From NCBI RefSeq assembly GCF_000282635.1, contig NZ_AKIW01000051.1:1-43436 (forward strand): a stretch of 43,436 nt of DNA. Reading direction: 5' to 3'. Below, piece by piece: positions 18,760-27,906 of this stretch. Made by a program: the position numbers and the translations under genes. Origin of the DNA: Variovorax sp. CF313 (lineage in GTDB: Bacteria > Pseudomonadota > Gammaproteobacteria > Burkholderiales > Burkholderiaceae_C). How positions within the stretch are numbered: the stretch's first letter is position 1; every line of letters begins with the position of its first letter. The notes under the pieces were generated by a model. That model worked only from the letters and a program-made list of their open reading frames with translations. It was not told the DNA's origin and did not search any database.

Positions 18760-19926
18760 TCATGCACGGAAGCCGATGCCTTTGAAGAGCACGGCGAACA
18801 ATGCATCGACCAGGATCACCGCGGTGATCGACGTCACGACCGACGAGGTCGTGCCGCGCCCGAGGCTTTCGGTGTTGGGCTTGACCTTCATGCCGAAGTA
18901 GCAGCCGATCAGCGCGATCAGGATGCCGAACACCGCCGACTTGGCCGTGGCCAGCCAGAGGTTCGAGATCGGCACCGCGCGCGGCAACGCCGAGAGAAAG
19001 TAGGCCGGCGAGATGTCCAGCGCCGCGTCGGCCGCCAGCATGCCGCCTGCCAGCGCGGCCATCGAGGTCCACAGGCTGATCAGCGGCATGGCGATGGCCA
19101 GCGCCAGCACGCGCGGCATCACGAGGCGAAAGCCGTGCGGAATGCCCATCACGCGCATCGCGTCGAGCTCTTCCGTCACGCGCATCACGCCGATCTGCGC
19201 CGTGATGGCCGAACCCGAGCGCCCGGCGATCAGCACGGCCGCCAGCACCGGCCCGAGCTCGCGCACCAGCGACAGCCCGAGGATGTTCACCACGAAAGTC
19301 TCTGCGCCATATTGGCGCAGCTGCTGCGAGATCAGGTAGGCCAGCACCACGCCGATCAGCAGCCCGACCAGCGCCGTGATGTGCAGCGCCGTGGCGCCGA
19401 ACTGGTAGAGGTGCCCCGAGAAATCGCGCCACGGCCCGCGGTGCGGCGCGCGGATCAGCTTGCCGATGTCGAGCGCGAGCTGGCCAATGAGTTCCGTCAG
19501 GTCGCGCATGACGAACATCGCGCGCGGCCCGAGGTGCGTGAACGCGCGGACGCGGTCGTTCAGCGAAGGCCCGGGTTCGGCCGGCGTCGGCACGGTGTAC
19601 TGCGCCACCTGGTCGAGCACCGCCTTGTGCTGCGGCGACATCTCGAGCGTCGCGGGCCATTGGTGGTGCCAGTGCTCCCACAGCAGCTGCGCGCCGATGT
19701 GGTCGAGCTGTTCGATGGGGCGCAGGTCCCAGGCGCGGTCGTCCGCGGTCGGGGCGGCTGCCAGGTCTTTCGCCAGTGCCTGCCAGGCCGGCTTGGACGA
19801 CATTGCCAGCGTGGTCCAGCAGCCGCTGGCCACCGTCCATTGGCGGCCGTCCTGCTCCCGCCGCCCGACGCGGGGCCGCGCGCCGTCGGCGGCGGGAGCG
19901 TCGGCAGGCGATGTGGCAGGGGACAT
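18760..19926 (-). CDS. MlaE-family permease with fused N-terminal STAS-like region
   Basis: This 388-residue protein is longer than the ~260-residue MlaE. The C-terminal 250 residues are the MlaE/Ttg2B permease with five or so transmembrane segments and the conserved GPVLAAVLIAGRSGSAITAQ loop and MRVTEELDAMRVMGI motif. The N-terminal ~130 residues are soluble; WTVASGCWTTLAMSSKPAW and LDHIGAQLLWEHW resemble a STAS fold, the job done by separate MlaB in E. coli. The ATG at 19926 was chosen because the frame upstream lacks family-like sequence. It is the first gene of the lipid-transport operon. Confidence 0.92.
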   Translation of the reverse strand: MSPATSPADAPAADGARPRVGRREQDGRQWTVASGCWTTLAMSSKPAWQALAKDLAAAPTADDRAWDLRPIEQLDHIGAQLLWEHWHHQWPATLEMSPQHKAVLDQVAQYTVPTPAEPGPSLNDRVRAFTHLGPRAMFVMRDLTELIGQLALDIGKLIRAPHRGPWRDFSGHLYQFGATALHITALVGLLIGVVLAYLISQQLRQYGAETFVVNILGLSLVRELGPVLAAVLIAGRSGSAITAQIGVMRVTEELDAMRVMGIPHGFRLVMPRVLALAIAMPLISLWTSMAALAGGMLAADAALDISPAYFLSALPRAVPISNLWLATAKSAVFGILIALIGCYFGMKVKPNTESLGRGTTSSVVTSITAVILVDALFAVLFKGIGFRA

Positions 19927-20095
19927 AGGGCGGATGAGAGGGAAAGTTAACAGGTGCAGGGCTGGATGCGCGCATCGTAACCGGGTGCATCCGTGCGCCA
20001 TGTGTCGCAGACCCCTCGTTTGCGTAGGGCGCGACGCCGTTTTTCGGTTTCCTTTTTCACGATTCGCGCCGGCCTCCGGCCCGGCCGTGGCCCGC

Positions 20096-21043
20096 TCATG
20101 CCGCGAAGCCCGCCGCCAGCGCCTCGCGCAGCCACGCCACGAAGGCCGTCACTGCCTGCGGCACGTGCGTGGCATAGGGCCGGATGGCATACAGCCGCTC
20201 GCCGAACGCGCCCACCGAGCGCCATTGCGGCAGCACCTGCTGCAGCTTGCCCGACTGCAGCGCCGATTGGGCGCTGAAGTCCGGCACCAGCGCGATGCCC
20301 AGGCCGCCGAGGGCGGCGTCGCGCAGCGCCTCGCTGTTGTTGGCCACCAGCGGGCCCGAGACCGGCACCGTGATGCGCGGCGCCGCGGCCTTGCCCTTCT
20401 GCGGCGCGCGGGCCTCGAAATGCCAGGTCGGCGTTTCCTGCGCGCGCGGGTAGTGCAGGCAGTCGTGGCCGGCCAGCGCCTGCGGCTCGCGCGGCGTGCC
20501 GCGGCGGCGCAGGTAGGCGCGACTGGCCACCAGCACCGAGCGGGTCTCGCACAGCGTCCAGGCCACGTGCGTGTCCGGCGGCGCGGCCGTGTGGCGGATG
20601 GCCAGATCGAAGCCTTCCATCGCGAGCGAGCTGAGCCGGTCCGACAGGTCGAGCTCGATGCGCACCTCGGGCTGCGCGCGCAGGAAGTCAGCCAGCCGGG
20701 GCACCAGTTGCTGGCGCGCGAAAGCCACTGGCGCCGTCACCCGCACCAGCCCGCGCGGCACGCCCGCGAGGTCGCGCACGCCGGCGAAGCTGTGGGCGAT
20801 CTGCTCGAAGGGGCCGCGCATGTCCTCCACCAGCCGCTGGCCGGCCTCGGTGAGCCGCACGCTGCGCGTGGTGCGCTGCACCAATGGCGCACCGGCCGCG
20901 CGCTCCAGCTCGGCGATGCGCTGGCTCATGGCCGCCTTGCTCACGCCCAGGCGCAGCGCCGCCGCCGTGAAGCTGCCCTGCTGCGCCAGCACCGTGAGCC
21001 AGTGCAGGTGCGTCCAGAGCGCTTCGATATTTTGGGGTTTCAT
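20096..21043 (-). CDS. LysR-family transcriptional regulator
   Basis: This 315-residue LysR regulator has an N-terminal winged HTH (about 8-66: TVLAQQGSFTAAALRLGVSK, AAMSQRIAELERAAGAPLVQ) and an effector-binding domain (about 92-295). The start was set at MKPQNIEALWTH; the open frame runs 12 codons further but those precede the usual LysR start and overlap the operator. It is divergent from mmsA across 118 bp that contain nested palindromes, so regulation of mmsA is likely, though LysR subgroup features (short C-terminus, CrgA-like) are also seen in orphan regulators. Confidence 0.92.
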   Translation of the reverse strand: MKPQNIEALWTHLHWLTVLAQQGSFTAAALRLGVSKAAMSQRIAELERAAGAPLVQRTTRSVRLTEAGQRLVEDMRGPFEQIAHSFAGVRDLAGVPRGLVRVTAPVAFARQQLVPRLADFLRAQPEVRIELDLSDRLSSLAMEGFDLAIRHTAAPPDTHVAWTLCETRSVLVASRAYLRRRGTPREPQALAGHDCLHYPRAQETPTWHFEARAPQKGKAAAPRITVPVSGPLVANNSEALRDAALGGLGIALVPDFSAQSALQSGKLQQVLPQWRSVGAFGERLYAIRPYATHVPQAVTAFVAWLREALAAGFAA

Positions 21044-21050
21044 GTATCCA

Positions 21051-21078
21051 TTGTTCAGCAGGATGAACAATAAGTTCA
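21051..21078. promoter_or_regulatory. Nested palindromes, probable LysR operator
   Basis: TTGTTCA (21051-21057) and TGAACAA (21064-21070) form a perfect inverted pair with a 6-base spacer. TGAAC (21064-21068) also pairs with GTTCA (21074-21078), so the middle half-site is shared by two overlapping palindromes. It lies 8 bp from the LysR start in the divergent intergenic region, the usual place for autoregulation plus activation of the divergent gene. Confidence 0.6.
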
Positions 21079-21161
21079 AGCTTCGCGTCTAGGCGCGCGC
21101 CGAGGTGCTGCCTAAACTGGCCGCACCCCCTCATTCTTCTGCGTCAGCGAAAGCCTTCTCC

Positions 21162-22670
<1,509 letters not shown>

Positions 22671-22765
22671 GCTCACCCCCGACTCTCGCGCACTTCGTGT
22701 CGCTCGCATCCCCCCTCAAGGGGGCGCTCCCGGCGGCCCGGCGGAGCCGGTTCCGCGGGAGCACT
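22671..22765 (+). repeat. Dispersed ~100 bp intergenic repeat, copy C
   Basis: Starts one base after the mmsA stop with GCTCACCCCCGACTCTCGCG and shares CGCGCACTTCGTGTCGCT with copy A. It has a central CCCCCT / AGGGGG hairpin (near 22710-22724) and ends in GAGCCGGTTCCGCGG. It is more diverged than copies A and B. Confidence 0.7.
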
Positions 22766-22836
22766 GGTACTGGCAAATGGCAACGGCGCGGTGGGGCGCC
22801 GTGGGCAAATAAGAACGAGCAGAAGGAGACAACCAA

Positions 22837-24465
22837 TTGAGCGACACCACCTTCGACTACATCATCATCGGCGCCGGCACTGCCGGCTCGCTCATGGCGA
22901 ACCGGCTCAGTGCCGACAAGAGCAAGCGCGTGCTGCTCATCGAGGCCGGCCGCAAGGACGACTACCACTGGATCCACATTCCGGTCGGCTACCTCTACTG
23001 CATCGGCAACCCGCGCACCGACTGGCTCTACAGCACCGAGCCCGACGCCGGCCTCAACGGCCGCGTGCTGCGCTACCCGCGCGGCAAGACGCTGGGCGGC
23101 TGCTCCAGCATCAACGGCATGATCTACATGCGCGGCCAGTCGCGTGACTACGAGCATTGGGCCGACCTCACCGGCGACGACGGCTGGCGCTGGCAAAACG
23201 TGCTGCCGGCCTTCAGGAAGCACGAGGACTTCTACCTCGGCGCCGACGAGATGCACGGCGCGGGCGGCGAATGGCGGGTGGAGAAGCAGCGCCTGCGCTG
23301 GGACATCCTCGACGCCTTTGCCGAAGCTGCGGTGCAGGCCGGCGTGCCGCACTCCACCGATTTCAATCGCGGCAGCAACGAGGGCGTGGGCTACTTCCAG
23401 GTCAACCAGAAGAACGGCTGGCGCTGGAACACCGCCAAGGCCTTCCTGCGCCCGACCTGCTACGGCCGGCCCAACTTCGAACTCTGGACCGGCGCGCAGG
23501 TCTCGCGCCTGCTGTTCGAGACGCTGCCCGACGGCACGCGTCGCTGCACGGGCGCGGAAGTGTGGAACGGCAGCGAGATGACCACCGCGACCGCGTCGCG
23601 CGAGGTTGTGTTGAGCGCAGGCTCCATTGGCTCGCCGCAGATCCTGCAGCTCTCGGGCGTCGGCCCGGCCGAGCTGCTGCGCCAGCACGGCATCGACGTG
23701 GTGCTCGATGCCCCTGGCGTCGGCGCCAATCTGCAGGATCACCTGCAGATCCGCGCGGTCTACAAGATCGCCGGCGCGCCCACGCTCAACGTGATGGCCT
23801 CGTCGATGGTCGGCAAGGCAAAGATCGGCCTCGAATACCTGCTCAAGCGCAGCGGCCCGATGAGCATGGCGCCCTCGCAGCTGGGCGCCTTCACGCGCAG
23901 CTCGCCCGAGCACGAATGGCCCAACCTGCAGTACCACGTGCAGCCGCTGTCGCTCGATGCCTTCGGCGATCCGCTGCACAGCTTTCCGGCCTTCACCGCG
24001 AGCGTGTGCAACCTCAACCCCACGAGCCGGGGCTCGGTGCGCATCAAGAGCAAGCGCTTCGAGGACGCACCGGCCATCGCGCCCAACTACCTGAGCACCG
24101 ACGAAGACCGCAAGGTGGCAGCCGACTCGCTGCGCGTGACGCGCCGCATCGCCGAGCAGCCCGCACTGGCCAAGTACAACCCGCAGGAATGGAAGCCCGG
24201 CGTGCAGTACCAGAGCGACGAAGATCTCGCGCGGCTGGCCGGCGACATCGCCACCACCATCTTCCATCCGGTCGGCACCACGAAGATGGGCGCCGAGGGC
24301 GACCCGATGGCCGTGCTCGATTCGCGATTGCGCGTGCGCGGCGTGCAGGGCCTGCGCGTGGTCGATGCCGGCGCGATGCCGACCATCACCAGCGGCAACA
24401 CCAACAGCCCGACATTGATGATGGCCGAGAAGGCAGCAGGCTGGATCGTCGAAGACAACCGCTGA
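22837..24465 (+). CDS. GMC-family FAD oxidoreductase (choline dehydrogenase-like)
   Basis: This 542-residue flavoprotein oxidises a primary alcohol, probably to an aldehyde. FAD-binding GAGTAG is at 12-17. GMC signature 1 includes GGCSSINGMIYMRGQ near 85-100, and signature 2 is GSIGSPQILQLSGVGP near 263-278. The active-site His and Asn/His pair are suggested by HPVGTTKMG and NTNSPTLMMAEKAA near the C-terminus. It begins with a rare TTG codon, preceded at good distance by AAGGAGA (22823-22829). No signal peptide is seen. An alcohol dehydrogenase feeding aldehydes to the ALDH upstream is plausible but not proved; the two are separated by a repeat. Confidence 0.93.
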   Translation: MSDTTFDYIIIGAGTAGSLMANRLSADKSKRVLLIEAGRKDDYHWIHIPVGYLYCIGNPRTDWLYSTEPDAGLNGRVLRYPRGKTLGGCSSINGMIYMRGQSRDYEHWADLTGDDGWRWQNVLPAFRKHEDFYLGADEMHGAGGEWRVEKQRLRWDILDAFAEAAVQAGVPHSTDFNRGSNEGVGYFQVNQKNGWRWNTAKAFLRPTCYGRPNFELWTGAQVSRLLFETLPDGTRRCTGAEVWNGSEMTTATASREVVLSAGSIGSPQILQLSGVGPAELLRQHGIDVVLDAPGVGANLQDHLQIRAVYKIAGAPTLNVMASSMVGKAKIGLEYLLKRSGPMSMAPSQLGAFTRSSPEHEWPNLQYHVQPLSLDAFGDPLHSFPAFTASVCNLNPTSRGSVRIKSKRFEDAPAIAPNYLSTDEDRKVAADSLRVTRRIAEQPALAKYNPQEWKPGVQYQSDEDLARLAGDIATTIFHPVGTTKMGAEGDPMAVLDSRLRVRGVQGLRVVDAGAMPTITSGNTNSPTLMMAEKAAGWIVEDNR

Positions 24466-24599
24466 GGTCGCGCGCAGGGTGACAACGTGAAAGGCGCAGG
24501 CATTTTGTTCAAGATTTGCCGCGCCGTTTAGCCGACAGTGCGTTGTCCGGCGAGGCAATTCCGCTTTCGCTGCCCAACAACCCTGCCCTGGAAAGAAGC

Positions 24600-25580
24600 A
24601 TGTCCGACATCAAGACGACCCCCGCGACAGGTGCCTCGCGGCGGCGTATTCTGGCCGGCGCGGCCGGCATCGCGACCGTATCCGCCCTCGGTACTTCGAG
24701 CGCGGCTGCCGCGCAAAAGCGCGCTGACCACACGAAAGGATCCCCCACCATGAGCTTTGTCACCACCAAGGACGGCACGAACATCTTCTACAAGGACTGG
24801 GGGCCGCGCAACGCGCAGCCCATCGTCTTTCATCACGGCTGGCCCCTGAGCGCCGACGACTGGGACACGCAAATGCTGTTCTTCATCGGCAAGGGCTACC
24901 GCGTGATCGCGCACGACCGCCGCGGCCACGGCCGCTCCTCGCAGACCGCGGGCGGGCACGAGATGGACACCTACGCATCGGACGTGGCGGCGCTGACCGA
25001 CGCGCTGGACCTGAAGGACGCCGTGCACATCGGCCATTCGACGGGCGGCGGCGAGGTGGCGCGCTACGTGGCGCGCGCCAAACCGGGCCGCGTGGCCAAG
25101 GCCGTGCTGGTGGGCGCCGTGCCGCCCATCATGCTCAAGACAGCGGCCAACCCCGGCGGCCTGCCGATGGAGGTGTTCGACGGCTTCAGGGCCGCGCTCA
25201 CGGCCAACCGCACGCAGTTTTTCATCGACATACCCACCGGCCCGTTCTACGGCTTCAACCGGCCGGGCGCGAAGGTCTCGCAGGGCCTCATCGACCGCTG
25301 GTGGCTGCAGGGCATGATGGGCGCGGCCAATGCGCACTACGAGTGCATCAAGGCCTTCTCCGAGACCGACTTCACCGAAGACCTGAAGAAGATCGACGTG
25401 CCGGTGCTCGTGATGCACGGCACCGACGATCAGGTCGTGCCCTATGCGAATTCGGGGCCGCTCGCGGCCAAGCTGCTCAAGCGCGGCACGCTGAAGAGCT
25501 ACGAGGGCTACCCCCACGGCATGCTGTCCACGCATGCGGACGTGATCAACCCCGACCTGCTGGCGTTCGTGAAGAGCTGA
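24600..25580 (+). CDS. Alpha/beta hydrolase, cofactor-free haloperoxidase type, with Tat signal
   Basis: This 326-residue hydrolase has nucleophile Ser147 in GHSTGG, an Asp in [13 protein letters not shown] and a His in YPHGML, with oxyanion motif [11 protein letters not shown] near 78-88. It matches the non-heme chloroperoxidase/arylesterase group. The first 50 residues are an added Tat-type signal: SRRRILAG followed by a hydrophobic stretch and an AAAAQ cleavage site. A second in-frame ATG (24750, residue 51) with AAAGGA 9 bases upstream starts exactly where standard family members begin ([17 protein letters not shown]). Both exported and cytoplasmic forms may be made. Substrate unknown. 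Confidence 0.9.
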   Translation: MSDIKTTPATGASRRRILAGAAGIATVSALGTSSAAAAQKRADHTKGSPTMSFVTTKDGTNIFYKDWGPRNAQPIVFHHGWPLSADDWDTQMLFFIGKGYRVIAHDRRGHGRSSQTAGGHEMDTYASDVAALTDALDLKDAVHIGHSTGGGEVARYVARAKPGRVAKAVLVGAVPPIMLKTAANPGGLPMEVFDGFRAALTANRTQFFIDIPTGPFYGFNRPGAKVSQGLIDRWWLQGMMGAANAHYECIKAFSETDFTEDLKKIDVPVLVMHGTDDQVVPYANSGPLAAKLLKRGTLKSYEGYPHGMLSTHADVINPDLLAFVKS

Positions 25581-25590
25581 GGCCGGGCGC

Positions 25591-25614
25591 GCCGCGGTGT
25601 GCGAACACCGCGGC
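25591..25614. terminator. Hairpin between convergent genes
   Basis: A perfect 10 bp stem, GCCGCGGTGT (25591-25600) / ACACCGCGGC (25605-25614), is closed by a GCGA (GNRA-type) tetraloop. It lies in the 42 bp gap between the hydrolase and the binding-protein gene, which end towards each other. There is no U tract on either strand, so it may block elongation or protect RNA ends rather than act as a textbook terminator. Confidence 0.5.
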
Positions 25615-25622
25615 GTGTCGCA

Positions 25623-26666
25623 TCAACGCTCGATGGTCTTGTTCCAGCGCGCGTTCCACGCCGGCCGGTTCGCGTTGATGCTTTCCCAGTCGATGGTGAC
25701 GGCGGTCTTCATCCACTTGTTGATGTCCGCCACCTGCGCCGCGCCTTCGCCCACGGCCGGGGCCTTGGGGTTGGTCGGAATCTGCGCGCCGTACTGCAGC
25801 ACGTTGGCCTGAGCCACGGGGCTCAGCAAAAACTCGGCGAGCTTCTGCGACAGCTCGGGCTCGCTGTTGTTGGCGATCACGCACTGGCCGACCATGAGCA
25901 CCACGGCGCCTTCCTTGGGCGGTGCGTACTCGACCGGAATGCCCTTGGTCTTGAGCGCGGCCACGGCCGTGGGCGTGAGCGGGAAGATCGCCGCTTCACC
26001 GGTCTGCACCATCTCCGAGAGCTTGGCCGAGCTGGGGATGTACTCCAGCACGTTCGGCCCGATGGTGGTGGGCCAGGCCTTGAAGCCGGGCTCCACGTTC
26101 TTGTCGTTGCCGCCCTGGATGCGGTTGAACATCAGGAAGCCGTGCAGCCCGAAGGACGAGGACGACATCGACTGGAACACCACCTTGCCCTTGTACTTCG
26201 GGTCGGCCAGGTCCATCCACGAGGTGGGCGGCGCCCAGCCCTTTTCCTTGAACATCTTGGCGTTGTAGGCGAGGCCGGTCATGCCCAGGCTCACGCCGCT
26301 GGCCATGTCGTCCTTGAAGCGCGCGGCCGGGTAGATCTCGCTGAGGGACTGGCTGGGCTTCTGCTTCTGGCACAGGCCCATGCCGATGGCGCGCACCATG
26401 ATGCCGTCGTCCAGGAACATCACGTGCATCTGCGGCTTGTCCTTGTTGGCCTGCGCCTTCGCGAGGATGTCGGAGGAGGTGCCGGGCACCACCACCACCT
26501 TCGCGCCGTAGGCCTTCTCGAAGGCGGGGAACACGTACTGCGTGTACGCCTTCTCCATGGTGCCGCCGTTCATGCCGATGTAGATGGTCTTGGTCTGCGC
26601 GCTGGCGATGCCCGCGGCTGCGAGCAGCGCGGCGAGGAGGAGGGGGGACTTGGCGGTGCGGGACAT
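25623..26666 (-). CDS. ABC transporter periplasmic binding protein (PotD/AfuA-like)
   Basis: This 347-residue periplasmic solute-binding protein has an N-terminal signal peptide (MSRTAKSPLLLAALLAAAGIASAQ) and a family 1 / PotD-like fold: KTIYIGMNGGTMEKAYTQYVFPAFEKAYGAKVVVVPG near the N-terminus. The ATG at 26666 was preferred over the one five codons upstream because GGAGAG stands 7 bases before it. It is the last gene of the operon, 20 bp after the FAD dehydrogenase. It supplies a Pot-type importer encoded upstream. The partner genes suggest an amine, opine or amino-acid derivative as ligand. Confidence 0.92.
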   Translation of the reverse strand: MSRTAKSPLLLAALLAAAGIASAQTKTIYIGMNGGTMEKAYTQYVFPAFEKAYGAKVVVVPGTSSDILAKAQANKDKPQMHVMFLDDGIMVRAIGMGLCQKQKPSQSLSEIYPAARFKDDMASGVSLGMTGLAYNAKMFKEKGWAPPTSWMDLADPKYKGKVVFQSMSSSSFGLHGFLMFNRIQGGNDKNVEPGFKAWPTTIGPNVLEYIPSSAKLSEMVQTGEAAIFPLTPTAVAALKTKGIPVEYAPPKEGAVVLMVGQCVIANNSEPELSQKLAEFLLSPVAQANVLQYGAQIPTNPKAPAVGEGAAQVADINKWMKTAVTIDWESINANRPAWNARWNKTIER

Positions 26667-26686
26667 GGTGATGCTCTCCAATCAGT

Positions 26687-27841
26687 TCAGGTGGGGGAAG
26701 CGGCGAGGGATGGGGAAACGGGTTCTTCGTCGAAGCGCTCGATGGCGAAGGCGTCGATGGGCGTGTCGCTGCGGCCGTCGCGCGCTAGCTCGGCCAGCAC
26801 TTCGCCGGCGGCCGGGCCGATCTGGAAGCCCGCACCCGCGAAGCCGAAGCCGTGGAACAGCCCCGGTGTGGTGCGGCTCGGTCCGAGCACTGGTTCGCGG
26901 TCGGGCAGGTAGCCTTCGGTGCCGCCCCAGGTGCGAATGATGTGCGCGTGGCGCAGCGCGGGCAGCAGCTCGACGGCCTGCCGCGCGAGCACGGCGATGG
27001 CGTCGCTTTCGGCGCGAGCGCGTTCGGCATCGAGCGTGATGCCCGTGCCGCCGCCCATCACGAGGTTGCCGCGAGCCACCTGCCGGCAGTAGATGCCGCC
27101 GCCTTCCACGCCGAGGCTCCATTGCATGAAGTGCGGCACCGGCTCGGTCACTGCCATCATGGGGCTGCGCGAGAACATCGGCGGCTTCTCGCCGAACTGC
27201 GCCGCGATGGCGCCGGCCCATGCGCCCGCGCAGTTGAGCAGCAGGGGCGCCTGCACTTCGAGCGCGTTGCCGCTGCGCACCATGAACGTGGCGCCGTCGT
27301 GCGCGACCTCGTCGACCTTGTGCCGCTCGAAGACCAGCGCACCCGCGCGCTGCGCCGCCAGCGCGAAGGCCGGCGACACGAGACGCGGATTGGCCTGCCC
27401 GTCTTCCGCGCACAGCGAGCCGCCCACGGCGCGGGTGCCGAGCCAGGGGCATTGCTGTCGCAGGCGCGTGGCGGAGATCAGTTCGAGGCCCAGGTCGAAG
27501 TCGCTGCTCATCGCGCGATAGCGCTCCAGCGAGGCCATGTCGGCTTCGCTGCGCGCGATCTTGAAATGGCCCGAGCGGACGTATTCGCCGTCGGTGCCCA
27601 GCAGCTCGGGCAACCGGCCCCAGATGCGGTGCGCGCGCTGCGTCAGCGGCAACTGGCTCAGGGAGCGGCCCTGCCGGCGCACGCCGCCGAAGTTCACGCC
27701 GCTGGAGCGCGAGCCGCAGAGGTCGCGCTCGAGAAGCACCACGCTGGCGCCCATGCGGCGCAAGGCCAGCGCGGCGGAGGAGCCGACGATGCCGCCACCG
27801 ATGATGGCGACGTCGGTTTGCAACTTCTTGATCGAGCTCAT
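26687..27841 (-). CDS. FAD-dependent amine/amino-acid dehydrogenase subunit (DadA/HcnC-like)
   Basis: This 384-residue DAO-family flavoprotein has a GGGIVG dinucleotide motif at 15-20 and the C-terminal RTWGGTEGYLPDREPVLG segment, followed by GFGFAGAGFQIGP, typical of the sarcosine oxidase beta / HcnC / opine oxidase B group. It is likely the catalytic subunit that oxidises a secondary amine C-N bond; electrons should pass to the BFD-containing and [2Fe-2S] subunits encoded upstream. It begins with GGAGG 7 bases before its ATG, and its start overlaps the stop of a 22-codon ORF (ATGA). Substrate is not evident from sequence. Confidence 0.9.
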   Translation of the reverse strand: MSSIKKLQTDVAIIGGGIVGSSAALALRRMGASVVLLERDLCGSRSSGVNFGGVRRQGRSLSQLPLTQRAHRIWGRLPELLGTDGEYVRSGHFKIARSEADMASLERYRAMSSDFDLGLELISATRLRQQCPWLGTRAVGGSLCAEDGQANPRLVSPAFALAAQRAGALVFERHKVDEVAHDGATFMVRSGNALEVQAPLLLNCAGAWAGAIAAQFGEKPPMFSRSPMMAVTEPVPHFMQWSLGVEGGGIYCRQVARGNLVMGGGTGITLDAERARAESDAIAVLARQAVELLPALRHAHIIRTWGGTEGYLPDREPVLGPSRTTPGLFHGFGFAGAGFQIGPAAGEVLAELARDGRSDTPIDAFAIERFDEEPVSPSLAASPT

Positions 27842-27906
27842 TCAATAGCCTCCGCGCTTCGCGCTGCGGTGCGCGCTTGCTTGGGGCGGCCCGGCGCGGC
27901 GCTCAT
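27838..27906 (-). CDS. 22-residue ORF bridging two genes (translational coupler candidate)
   Basis: A 22-codon ORF (MSAAPGRPKQ.. ending SAEAIE) starts in the stop of the BFD-FAD subunit gene (ATGA at 27906-27903) and stops in the start of the next FAD subunit gene (ATGA at 27841-27838). Both joints are exact 4-base overlaps. The downstream gene's GGAGG lies inside this ORF. It could merely carry ribosomes across the 61 bp gap; whether a peptide is made is unknown. Confidence 0.4.
   Translation of the reverse strand: MSAAPGRPKQARTAARSAEAIE

Noticed and set aside
26667..26681. Earlier start codon for the PotD-like binding protein
   Set aside because: There is no ribosome-binding site before it, while the ATG at 26666 has GGAGAG at correct distance and gives a cleaner signal peptide.
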